A stretch of DNA of 6,297 nucleotides from Saprospiraceae bacterium (GTDB lineage: Bacteria > Bacteroidota > Bacteroidia > Chitinophagales > Saprospiraceae). This document shows, in pieces, positions 1 through 6,163 of the stretch. The translations under genes were made by a program, and so were the position numbers. Every line of letters starts with the position of its first letter. Position 1 is the stretch's first letter. The DNA is taken from positions 1 to 6,297 of the forward strand of contig JACMMM010000329.1 in NCBI GenBank assembly GCA_014379065.1, in the 5' to 3' direction. The notes below the pieces were generated by a model. It searched no databases and was not told where the DNA came from. It saw only the letters and a program-made list of their open reading frames with translations.

Positions 1-2
1 AA

Positions 3-989
3 CGCAGTTACGGTGCGGCCTACATCCACCTCTCCGAAAGCGAGATGAATCTCATTGGCCAACTTCAAGAACTCGCCCGCAGCTTCTCACCTACCCGAAA
101 ACTCACTCCGCAACTCTCAGCCCTCAGCGAGCGCATGGATGCCGCAATCATTGATTTACAAGATCTTGCCAAAGATTTCGAGCGCATCGCTGAAGGGACA
201 GAACACGATCCCCAGCGCATCGCCGAAGCCCAGGAGCGGCTCAATGTGATCTACAAACTTCAGAAAAAACACGGCGTATCGGGCGTTCCAGAACTCCTCC
301 AAATCCAGGCCGATCTCGAACAACAAACCGCAGGCTACACCAACCTCGACAGCGAAATCGCAAAACTCGAACAAGCCATTGCCAAACAAGAAAAGTCCCT
401 GCGCACCGCCGCTACCACACTCAGCCAACGCCGCCGCGCTGTGCCGCCCAAATTTGAGGAGCGGGTGCAGGCCATGCTCACCCAACTTTCCATGCCCCAT
501 GCCCGGCTGAAAGTCGAGATCGCCGAACTCACGCAACTCAGTCCCACCGGCCTCGACGACGTGCAATTCCTCTTCGCCACCAACATCGGCGCACGCTACC
601 TGCCCATCAAAGACGTGGCTTCCGGCGGCGAACTCTCGCGCCTCACCCTCTGCACCAAAAGTCTGGTGGCAGATGCCATCCCGCTTCCCACGCTTATTTT
701 TGATGAAATTGACTCAGGCATCAGCGGAGACGTGTCGCTCAAAATGGGCCTGATTCTCAAGGAATTGAGCGCCCGTCACCAGGTCATCAGTATCACCCAC
801 ACCCCGCAGATTGCCGCCCGCGCCGACGCGCACTATTTTGTCTACAAAAAAGTGGAAGGCCAGCGCACGGTGACCAATGTGCGCTTCCTTGCACCCGATG
901 AGCGGGTGCGGTCTATTGCGGTGATGCTGAGCGGAAATCCACCGAGCGAGGCGGCGATTGCGACGGCTCGGGAGTTGGTGGAGGGTTAG
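3..989 (+). CDS. recN: DNA repair protein RecN, C-terminal part (5' end outside window)
   Basis: RecN is an SMC-like ABC ATPase that acts early in recombinational repair of double-strand breaks, in the cytoplasm on DNA. The frame is open from the window edge; the Met codon at 45 is internal, because the 14 codons before it continue the RecN coiled-coil sequence. About 328 residues are visible against a usual total near 550, so the N-terminal Walker A lobe is missing. Visible parts are the second arm of the coiled coil (roughly nt 45-450), the ABC signature VASGGELSRL (nt 615-644), Walker B with its catalytic acidic pair TLIFDEID (nt 690-713), the D-loop just after it, and the switch histidine in ITHTPQIAA (about nt 792-818). 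All catalytic elements expected in the C-terminal lobe are intact, so I see a gene cut by the window edge, not a pseudogene. It ends with TAG at 987-989, 31 bp before the next gene, which has its own promoter. Confidence 0.95.
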   Translation, partial: RSYGAAYIHLSESEMNLIGQLQELARSFSPTRKLTPQLSALSERMDAAIIDLQDLAKDFERIAEGTEHDPQRIAEAQERLNVIYKLQKKHGVSGVPELLQIQADLEQQTAGYTNLDSEIAKLEQAIAKQEKSLRTAATTLSQRRRAVPPKFEERVQAMLTQLSMPHARLKVEIAELTQLSPTGLDDVQFLFATNIGARYLPIKDVASGGELSRLTLCTKSLVADAIPLPTLIFDEIDSGISGDVSLKMGLILKELSARHQVISITHTPQIAARADAHYFVYKKVEGQRTVTNVRFLAPDERVRSIAVMLSGNPPSEAAIATARELVEG

Positions 990-1005
990 TTTTTCTATAA
1001 CTTTG
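975..1005 (+). promoter_or_regulatory. Bacteroidota-type promoter for the TA module
   Basis: A perfect -7 box TAnnTTTG (TAACTTTG, 998-1005) lies 15 bp before the ATG at 1021. A TTG at 975-977, 20 bp upstream, fits the -33 element of the Bacteroidota primary sigma factor. The -33 part lies within the last codons of recN. The implied leader is very short, about 10 nt. Assignment is by motif match only. Confidence 0.55.
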
Positions 1006-1020
1006 TACAAAATTGGGACT

Positions 1021-1245
1021 ATGCAGACAGCCACTACAGTACCACCACTCAATGATGTCCAACTTATGTTGCTGCGTTTATTCAGCCGAGACATGAGCAA
1101 GACTGAATTAGATGCAATACGAGCGATGCTCTTGGATTATTATGACCGTGCGCTTCAGGATGAAGTTCAGAAAGTGATTAAGGAGAAGAAAATTGAGCGC
1201 AGTACTTTCGAGGAAAAACTCAATCAACAACAGCGCAGCAGGTGA
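1021..1245 (+). CDS. putative antitoxin of a PIN-type toxin-antitoxin pair
   Basis: A 74-residue, charged, apparently all-helical protein. It resembles, from memory, a small family frequent in Bacteroidota and Chlorobi with an N-terminal LNxVQLxLLxxFS segment (here LNDVQLMLLRLFS, residues 10-22). That is followed by a helix with an LLxxYYxxxxxxE pattern (LLDYYDRALQDE, residues 37-48) and a lysine/glutamate-rich tail. Such proteins typically sit directly before a PIN-domain gene, as here, and probably bind and neutralise the toxin. I see no recognisable ribbon-helix-helix or AbrB DNA-binding motif, so autoregulation cannot be claimed. The frame is open further upstream to 958, inside recN, but ATG 1021 is preferred because the promoter box lies at 998-1005. 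The stop codon overlaps the GTG start of the PIN gene, implying coupled translation. Confidence 0.75.
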   Translation: MQTATTVPPLNDVQLMLLRLFSRDMSKTELDAIRAMLLDYYDRALQDEVQKVIKEKKIERSTFEEKLNQQQRSR

Positions 1246-1649
1246 AAGTTGTAATTGATACGAACTGCCTAATTGCTTCTATCCCGCGCCAAAACCCGGA
1301 GTATTGGCTCTATGAAGCCTTTCGTGCAGAAAAATTTGATTGGGTGGTCAGCAACGAGATTTTGCATGAATACGAAGAGCAACTCTCTGATTTTTACTCT
1401 CCTCATACGGCTGACCTTGTGCTGAAAATTCTCACCACAGTGTCCAATGTCATTTTCGCCGAGCCATATTTTCGCTGGAATCTTATTTCCAGCGATCCTG
1501 ACGACAACAAATTTGCTGACTTAAGCATCTCTACCAATGCGAATCATCTGGTCACGCACGACAAACATTTCAATGTACTGAAAACGCTTGAGTTTCCTAT
1601 TGTTTCGATAGTGAACCTTGAGGAGTTTAGGGGAATTTTGAAATGGTAA
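1242..1649 (+). CDS. PIN-domain putative toxin (COG1569-type RNase)
   Basis: A 135-residue single PIN domain, the usual size for toxins of this group (putative TA toxin component, PIN family). PIN toxins are Mg2+-dependent ribonucleases whose acidic residues form the metal site. Visible candidates are Asp6 in VVIDTN, Glu43 in EILHEYEE, Asp88 and/or Asp93 in the DPDDNKFAD segment (85-93), and Asp107 in VTHDKHF. The DPDDNKF and VTHDK motifs are characteristic of this subfamily, and all positions look intact, so an active enzyme is expected. It starts with GTG at 1242, with a 4-bp overlap (GTGA) onto the antitoxin stop, the common arrangement that keeps toxin output tied to antitoxin translation. 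The RNA target cannot be read from the sequence. Confidence 0.88.
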   Translation: MKVVIDTNCLIASIPRQNPEYWLYEAFRAEKFDWVVSNEILHEYEEQLSDFYSPHTADLVLKILTTVSNVIFAEPYFRWNLISSDPDDNKFADLSISTNANHLVTHDKHFNVLKTLEFPIVSIVNLEEFRGILKW

Positions 1650-1757
1650 TTTCTGTCGTGTTGAGAACCTGCCAAGTGATATGGTTTGGCTACAACGAGG
1701 AATTGATCAAGGAGTGAGAGAAACGAGACTTTCAATGCTTTTTTGCTCAATAACCTA

Positions 1758-1765
1758 TACTTTTG
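1758..1765 (+). promoter_or_regulatory. TAnnTTTG -7 box upstream of the 48-aa ORF
   Basis: TACTTTTG matches the Bacteroidota -7 consensus exactly and ends 18 bp before ATG 1784. No convincing -33 element is seen at 19-21 bp; the nearest TTTG (1742-1745) is only 12 bp upstream. This supports independent transcription of the small ORF. Confidence 0.45.
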
Positions 1766-1783
1766 TAAAAAACACACCGAATT

Positions 1784-1930
1784 ATGACAGCTTTGGCAGA
1801 AAAAAAATTGGAATTCATTCGGGAAGTGTCTGGCATCGATGACGAAAAAACGCTGGCGGAATTGGTTGCAGCCTACCGGAAAATTACCGGGGAGGCAAAA
1901 GCCAATGGCAAGCAGGTTAAATCCATTTAG
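1784..1930 (+). CDS. small hypothetical protein, 48 aa (orphan antitoxin-like?)
   Basis: This frame runs ATG to TAG and encodes 48 residues, beginning MTALAEKKLEFIREVSGIDD and ending KQVKSI. It is rich in Glu, Lys and Ala and should form two helices. The EKKLEFI start followed by a DDEKTLAELVAAYRK segment is reminiscent of short Bacteroidota antitoxins that precede RelE-like toxins, but this is pattern memory, not a proven match. No toxin gene follows: the next gene lies on the opposite strand and is unrelated. A TAnnTTTG box 18 bp upstream and a hairpin 24 bp downstream frame it as a separate transcription unit. It could be a solitary antitoxin left after toxin loss, a small regulator, or a chance ORF. 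Confidence 0.5.
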   Translation: MTALAEKKLEFIREVSGIDDEKTLAELVAAYRKITGEAKANGKQVKSI

Positions 1931-1933
1931 CCC

Positions 1934-1968
1934 TGCGTGGTCTTGCCAGCCGCCGTGCGTGGGTCTTG
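1934..1968. repeat. short tandem-like direct repeat TGCGTGG(G)TCTTG
   Basis: TGCGTGGTCTTG at 1934-1945 recurs at 1956-1968 with one extra G. The second copy forms the left arm and loop of the hairpin at 1955-1979. Its function is unknown; it may be a trace of a local duplication. Confidence 0.5.
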
Positions 1969-1979
1969 TGACCCCGCAC
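1955..1979. terminator. bulged hairpin between convergent genes, possible bidirectional terminator
   Basis: GTGCGTGGGTC (1955-1965) pairs with GACCCCGCAC (1970-1979) around a TTGT loop, giving ten base pairs with one bulged T (1960). It sits between the stop of the 48-aa ORF (1930) and the stop of the leftward membrane-protein gene (2019), where a terminator for both strands is expected. Neither side has a T-run, so it is not a classical intrinsic terminator; it may stall polymerase or protect 3' ends. Confidence 0.4.
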
Positions 1980-2018
1980 ACTCGAATTCCCGCCGTCGTT
2001 CCAGCATCATCTTGATTT

Positions 2019-3041
2019 TCAGTGCTTTTTCAGCCATTTGTCCAAATATTCCCTACAGACAAAATTCGGTCTTCGAATCTTACAGCGTGCATCGAAAGCC
2101 TCGCGGAGCACCTGCATTTCGGGGCGGTAGTCTTGGCCGTTGCCCTCAAATCTTTCCAAAGTTTTTAGTATCCGCTCGGTTTCCCACAGGAATTGACCTT
2201 CGTACAAATGGTGGTCCAGGTACGCCTCGCCGATTTTTTCGCGGATGAGTTCGGCCTGCATCAAAATGCCTGCGTGGAGCGGTTCCGCAAAAAGGCTTTT
2301 GTCGTCCACCTCGTTACCCGCCAGAAAGGTGAACACCTCGGATGCCCAGCGTTCGCGCAGCCCTTTGGCAAGTTGCTGTTGCCAATCGGACTGCGATTTG
2401 ATTTTGGCCAATGCGGGTTCGCGCACGCTTTTGTCTTTGTTGAAATCGGTGAAAATCAGCAGGTTGCTAAGGTCTTTGGAGGCGTCGTGGCGTTCAATTT
2501 CCCCAATCATCCGCAAGTCGTTTTCATCAGGGCGGCCCGCTCCTTTTACCGCTGCGAAATAGCTTTCTGCCTTTGATTTCAGGCTTGCGAACAAGATCAG
2601 TCCACAAGGCACCGCGCCCAGACCCGCCGCCAGCAGCAGCGGCAGTCGGTAGGCCGTGCCGCCGTTGAGTAATATGCCCAAGCCGATTATCAACAGCAGG
2701 TGAATGGTTCCGGGCAAAAAATTACCCAGCCAGGAAAGCATCGGCCCTTCCCGAAACGCCATGAACATGGAGCCAAGCAAAGCCACCAGCAATCCACCAG
2801 CAACCCACATGAAACGGGCGCTGCTGCCCGATGCCGCCACCCACGCGAACCCGCCCTGCGAGCCGATAATGGCCGTCACGAGCGACAAGCAAATGAGCGT
2901 CGCCAAATGAGAAATGATGATGCCCCAGGCCCAACCTACGCCCGCGTCGCCGCTGGGGGCGGATTTGCCGAAGGTCATTTTGGTGAAAATCAGAAAAAGG
3001 AGGGCTGCGATGCCGAGCAGGATGTTGCCGATGATGACCAT
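2019..3041 (-). CDS. five-helix membrane protein of unknown function
   Basis: I do not recognise this 340-residue protein. The N-terminal half has five hydrophobic stretches that look like membrane helices, at about residues 2-20, 37-60, 76-96, 104-126 and 132-153. The first could instead be an uncleaved signal anchor. From about 155 on, the protein is soluble, charged and helix-rich, with LxxxL spacing that could reflect HEAT/TPR-like or coiled packing (inference). It contains DFNKDKSVREPALAKI (199-214) and ends KWLKKH. No catalytic motif, ATP-binding loop or known sensor domain is evident. The charge pattern is compatible with the tail being cytoplasmic. The ATG at 3039-3041 starts directly with the hydrophobic stretch and is the only reasonable start. 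The gene is monocistronic in this window: convergent with the small ORF on its 3' side and divergent from corA on its 5' side. Confidence 0.8.
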   Translation of the reverse strand: MVIIGNILLGIAALLFLIFTKMTFGKSAPSGDAGVGWAWGIIISHLATLICLSLVTAIIGSQGGFAWVAASGSSARFMWVAGGLLVALLGSMFMAFREGPMLSWLGNFLPGTIHLLLIIGLGILLNGGTAYRLPLLLAAGLGAVPCGLILFASLKSKAESYFAAVKGAGRPDENDLRMIGEIERHDASKDLSNLLIFTDFNKDKSVREPALAKIKSQSDWQQQLAKGLRERWASEVFTFLAGNEVDDKSLFAEPLHAGILMQAELIREKIGEAYLDHHLYEGQFLWETERILKTLERFEGNGQDYRPEMQVLREAFDARCKIRRPNFVCREYLDKWLKKH

Positions 3042-3061
3042 TTTCGATGGTAGTTATTTGT

Positions 3062-3069
3062 CATAAATA
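3062..3069 (-). promoter_or_regulatory. weak -7-like box for the membrane-protein gene
   Basis: Read on the minus strand, TATTTATG matches TAnnTTTG with one mismatch and lies 20 bp before the ATG at 3041. No strong -33 element is seen. Suggestive only. Confidence 0.25.
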
Positions 3070-3120
3070 GAGCGTCCGCGAATGTAAATACCTGGACTTG
3101 ATTAATGGACAAAATCCTCT

Positions 3121-3153
3121 TTTGCGGAGAATACCACCCCTATTCGCCGCAAA
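3121..3153. promoter_or_regulatory. long dyad in the divergent intergenic region
   Basis: TTTGCGGAGAATA (3121-3133) faces TATTCGCCGCAAA (3141-3153) across a 7-nt CCACCCC spacer. Twelve of thirteen positions pair; the exception is A3128/G3146. It lies between the divergent starts at 3041 and 3312. It could be an operator for a dimeric regulator of one or both genes, or an RNA hairpin if corA has an upstream transcription start. A further TGCGG at 3157-3161 can pair with CCGCA at 3147-3151, an alternative 5-bp hairpin. The rest of the 270-bp intergenic stretch (3042-3311) holds the promoter boxes listed and no supported gene. Confidence 0.5.
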
Positions 3154-3277
3154 TTCTGCGGAGAAAAATCAAAACCCTGCGAATCAACCCCGTTCGCGCC
3201 TGGCTGTACCCGATATGTAATATCTCTTGGGCTTTGCCCTTTGCCAAGGTAATATCCTCTGAGCGAGCAATCCACGC

Positions 3278-3285
3278 TACATTTG
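3278..3285 (+). promoter_or_regulatory. perfect TAnnTTTG -7 box for corA
   Basis: TACATTTG matches the Bacteroidota -7 consensus exactly and ends 26 bp before ATG 3312, placing a transcription start near 3292. No good -33 TTTG is seen at the usual distance. Its position inside the longer open frame supports starting corA at 3312. Confidence 0.5.
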
Positions 3286-3311
3286 CTCCAGAATCAATCT
3301 CGCATTTCAAG

Positions 3312-4313
3312 ATGCCCAATTTGGACACCAACACCAGCTGTATCGTAAAATCAGCGGCCTACCGCGATGGCCGCCGCATAGCAAACGTCGAACTCTGCGA
3401 CGTGAGCGAGGTGCTGAAACAGACCGACCGCTTTGTCTGGATTGGGCTGCACGAACCCACTGAGGAAGTACTCCTGCAAGTTCAGGAAGAATTTGGCCTG
3501 CATGAACTGGCCATCGAAGACGCGCACCGGGCACATCAGCGACCCAAGCTCGAAACGTACGGCGACACCCTTTTTATCGTGCTGCGCACGGCTCAGATAA
3601 ATGCCCAACAACAACATCACATTGATTTTGGCGAAACGCACTTTTTTGTTGGCAGCAATTTCATCGTGTCAGTGCGGCACGGCTCCTCGCTGGCATACAC
3701 GGAAGTGCGCACGCGTTGCGAAAGCAAACCACATCTGCTGCGCAAAGGCCCTTCTTTTGCATTATACGCTTTGATGGATTCCATTGTGGATCAGTATTTC
3801 CCGGTAGTTGACGGCCTCGAACAGCAATTGGAGAAAATTGAAGAACAAATTTTCAGCCGGGAGCCCAGCCGGGACACTACGGCGCAGATTTACCAACTCA
3901 AACGGGAATTGCTCGAAGTAAAACGCGCCATCTCGCCGCTCATAGACATCTGCAACCGGCTGGTTCGCTTCGACTTCGACCTGATCCCTGAGGACACCCG
4001 GACCTATTTTCGCGACATTTACGACCACGTCCTCCGCATCAACGAAATAGTGGACAACACCCGCGAAATGCTCAGCACGGCTTTGGAAGCCAATTTTTCT
4101 TTGCTTTCCATTTCGCAAAGCGAAGTGGGCAAACGCTTCGCAGGTTGGGCAGCCATCGTCGGTGTGCCGACCTTGATTGCAGGCATTTACGGGATGAACT
4201 TCCACCACATGCCGGGGCAGGATTGGGACTATGGGTTTGAGGCCATACTGGCCCTGACCATTGGCTCCTGCCTTGCCTTGTTCATTCTTTTTAGGCGGGC
4301 AGGGTGGCTGTAG
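3312..4313 (+). CDS. corA: CorA-type magnesium/cobalt transporter
   Basis: CorA is a homopentameric inner-membrane channel that admits Mg2+ (also Co2+ and Ni2+) and is gated by intracellular Mg2+. From ATG 3312 the protein has 333 residues, normal for the family. The N-terminal cytoplasmic domain carries the family segment HELAIEDAHRAHQRPKLETY (64-83). A long stalk helix region (about 160-270) leads to two C-terminal membrane helices at about 277-296 and 309-327. The signature loop IYGMNFHHMP (292-301) contains the selectivity motif Gly-Met-Asn at 294-296, and the protein ends with the typical basic RRAGWL tail. The frame is open back to ATG 3105, which would add 69 residues with no resemblance to CorA and containing the dyad and promoter box, so that longer start is not preferred. 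There is no clear Shine-Dalgarno sequence, usual in this phylum. The stop lies 10 bp from the stop of the convergent gene. Confidence 0.93.
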   Translation: MPNLDTNTSCIVKSAAYRDGRRIANVELCDVSEVLKQTDRFVWIGLHEPTEEVLLQVQEEFGLHELAIEDAHRAHQRPKLETYGDTLFIVLRTAQINAQQQHHIDFGETHFFVGSNFIVSVRHGSSLAYTEVRTRCESKPHLLRKGPSFALYALMDSIVDQYFPVVDGLEQQLEKIEEQIFSREPSRDTTAQIYQLKRELLEVKRAISPLIDICNRLVRFDFDLIPEDTRTYFRDIYDHVLRINEIVDNTREMLSTALEANFSLLSISQSEVGKRFAGWAAIVGVPTLIAGIYGMNFHHMPGQDWDYGFEAILALTIGSCLALFILFRRAGWL

Positions 4314-4323
4314 CGTGTCTTAC

Positions 4324-6081
4324 TCACCGCACCATCGTCACATCCCCAGTATACAACTCAACCTCCCCATTAAGAAACCTGACCTTAATCACATACAAAT
4401 ACACCCCAGCAGCGGCGTCCTCCCCATTGATCCTCCCATCCCAACCCAGTGCTCCCTCAGAGGCCGAAAAATCTCGATTTTCAAATACCAAACTGCCCCA
4501 TCGGTCATAGATTTGGAGCAATTCAACCTGTTCAACATCTTTATCCGCATAAACCGTGAAATGATCATTGAGATCGTCGGAAGCTGGTTTGAACACATTG
4601 GGAATGTAGACCGAGCCTTGCAAAACTTTGATAACCAATGCGTCAGAAATCACACACCCATTGGTATCCCTTGCGAAAAGGGTATAGGTAATATTCTGGA
4701 GCGGCGAGGCAAGCGTAGTCAAACAAGTATCGCAATCCAAATAGATTGCGGGCGTCCATTGATAGGAAATTACGCGCCCTGGATCACTTATGATGCCTGT
4801 CAGCGATACCGTATTACCCAAGGCTATTGTAGTGTCCGTGATGGCCTGGACGGAGTTTGTAGGCGGCACTTGCAGTGGATCGGGATCCGGAACCGTCACG
4901 GTGGCCGAGACAGGACAAATACCCATTCCACTCACAGATACGGTATAAATGCCAGCGGTCAAATGCGTGGCGGTAGCCCCAAATTGTGGCGGCACAGTAC
5001 TCCATTCGTAACTTGGGTTACCCACCGCTGATTGGAGTGTTGCGCTGGCAGTGCCATCCTTCCCGCCGATACAGGAAGGCGGTGTACTGCTGGTATTCAA
5101 GCCCAAGACCTCTATTGGGAAAGTAATCGTGGTCGCTCCACTACAAATACTCGAAGATTGTAAGGAAACGGTATAAAGACCAGAGCCGCTAAACGTATGC
5201 ATAGGGTTTTGTAAGGTGCTTACATTGGACGCCCCGGAAGCAGGGTCGCCAAAATCCCAGTGCCAGGAATCGGGGCAATTGGTGGAAAGATCGGTGAATG
5301 CATACGCGTTGTTCCCGGCGCAATCGTTGGTGAAATTTGCGGCGATGGGCGTTGCATTTTCAATGTAAATATCATCAAAAGCTATACCGTCGTAATCATT
5401 GCAAGTGGTGCCAGAACCGAATGTGAAGCGAAAACGCACGTTTGATCTCCCTCCCAGCGCACTCATGCAGTGTTTGGCAATCACCCAGCCACCGCTTCCA
5501 TTGCCCCCTAGACAGCTGCCCGATGTCGGCTGTATATTTCCAGACCATCCCTCACGTGGGTTGGCAAGGCTGCTTAGGTTCGTAATGGTCGAAGTGTTGT
5601 ACCAGTTGTCATTCAGACAGTCTATAGGATCGTTGAAAGCACCTACGTTGATCCAAGTGGCGCCATTATCAAGTGAATATTGGAAATTGCCACCATCGAA
5701 ACGCTGTTCGGATTCCCACCAGATTTTGAAATGGATATAGGGGTGGGGGAGCAGCGTGAAATCGAAACAGGGGCTTTCCACAAAAGAACGCTCGCCCAAG
5801 TTATAAAACGAACCCGTCAAACCTCCCGTAACCCAGCAATGAAGCCCAGATCCTGCCAGGTTGATGGTTGGTTTGTTCGGCGCACCCCATGCCCAGTCAT
5901 TGCCTGTGCCGCCAGAAACCCAGCCACCTTGGGATGCCTCAAAGTCTTCGTGATAAGGGAAAATGGCAATAGGAGTGCCACATTGGGCACCAACCTGGCT
6001 AGGCTGAAAAAAGGACGCAATAAAGAGGGTTAAGAGCGATAGGAAGGAGGAATTCGGGGAATGGGGGAAGGTGTAGCGCAT
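4324..6081 (-). CDS. T9SS-secreted modular surface protein (jelly-roll/MAM-like, PKD, SprB-like, type B sorting domain)
   Basis: A 585-residue exported protein. Residues 1-32 form a signal peptide with a hydrophobic core at 13-25 and a likely cut after Ala32 (VGA/QC). Residues about 40-245 form a beta-rich domain starting HEDFEASQGGW and containing FQYSLDNGATW (133-143) and DYDGIAFDDIYI (229-240), a pattern of MAM/lectin-like jelly-roll domains. Residues 248-326 are a PKD domain with WHWDFGDP (273-280) and GLYTVSL (301-307). Residues 328-402 resemble a SprB repeat, with CIGGKDGTASATL and LTAGIYTVSVSG. Residues 415-487 are another Ig-like segment with CDTC (450-453). Residues 490-585 are the gliding-motility-associated C-terminal domain with VYIPNVFKPASDD, IYDRWGSLVFE and a final TGDVTMVR. 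That domain directs export through the type IX system, type B. I infer a role in adhesion or ligand binding at the cell surface or in the medium; no enzyme site is seen. Confidence 0.9.
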   Translation of the reverse strand: MRYTFPHSPNSSFLSLLTLFIASFFQPSQVGAQCGTPIAIFPYHEDFEASQGGWVSGGTGNDWAWGAPNKPTINLAGSGLHCWVTGGLTGSFYNLGERSFVESPCFDFTLLPHPYIHFKIWWESEQRFDGGNFQYSLDNGATWINVGAFNDPIDCLNDNWYNTSTITNLSSLANPREGWSGNIQPTSGSCLGGNGSGGWVIAKHCMSALGGRSNVRFRFTFGSGTTCNDYDGIAFDDIYIENATPIAANFTNDCAGNNAYAFTDLSTNCPDSWHWDFGDPASGASNVSTLQNPMHTFSGSGLYTVSLQSSSICSGATTITFPIEVLGLNTSSTPPSCIGGKDGTASATLQSAVGNPSYEWSTVPPQFGATATHLTAGIYTVSVSGMGICPVSATVTVPDPDPLQVPPTNSVQAITDTTIALGNTVSLTGIISDPGRVISYQWTPAIYLDCDTCLTTLASPLQNITYTLFARDTNGCVISDALVIKVLQGSVYIPNVFKPASDDLNDHFTVYADKDVEQVELLQIYDRWGSLVFENRDFSASEGALGWDGRINGEDAAAGVYLYVIKVRFLNGEVELYTGDVTMVR

Positions 6082-6118
6082 GGTTGGAATGCTACTTGAA
6101 GAGCATTATTTAGGACTA

Positions 6119-6144
6119 TTTTGTCACATGAGGTTTTGTCAAAA
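6119..6144. promoter_or_regulatory. repeated TTTTGTCA upstream of the T9SS cargo gene
   Basis: TTTTGTCA occurs at 6119-6126 and 6134-6141, 15 bp apart. The second copy extends to an 11-bp palindrome TTTTGTCAAAA (6134-6144). They lie 38-63 bp upstream of the minus-strand start at 6081, where an operator or promoter element could sit. No perfect TAnnTTTG box is seen for this gene, so the promoter itself is unassigned. Confidence 0.3.
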
Positions 6145-6163
6145 GTCGAAGAAAGAAAAATCA

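Noticed and set aside
1671..1690. GCCAA...TTGGC hairpin after the PIN gene as a terminator
   Set aside because: Only five base pairs with a 10-nt loop and no following T-run; expected by chance.
1681..1837. + strand frame from ATG 1681 overlapping the small ORF
   Set aside because: It runs through the TAnnTTTG box and conflicts with the 1784-1930 frame; no promoter or family resemblance.
1544..1981. 145-codon open frame on the - strand
   Set aside because: It overlaps the PIN toxin gene and the 48-aa ORF antisense, with no recognisable motif; judged a shadow frame.
3042..3311. Known Mg2+ riboswitch (M-box) upstream of corA
   Set aside because: No extended conserved multi-helix arrangement is visible, only one dyad, and the likely transcription start lies downstream of it.
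4261..5031. 256-codon open frame on the + strand
   Set aside because: It lies antisense to the well-supported T9SS cargo gene and overlaps the end of corA; its translation shows no domain pattern.
5983..6081. Lipoprotein signal at the start of the T9SS cargo protein
   Set aside because: The residue before Cys34 is Gln, preceded by Ala and Gly, so it does not form a lipobox; a standard signal peptidase I site after Ala32 fits better.
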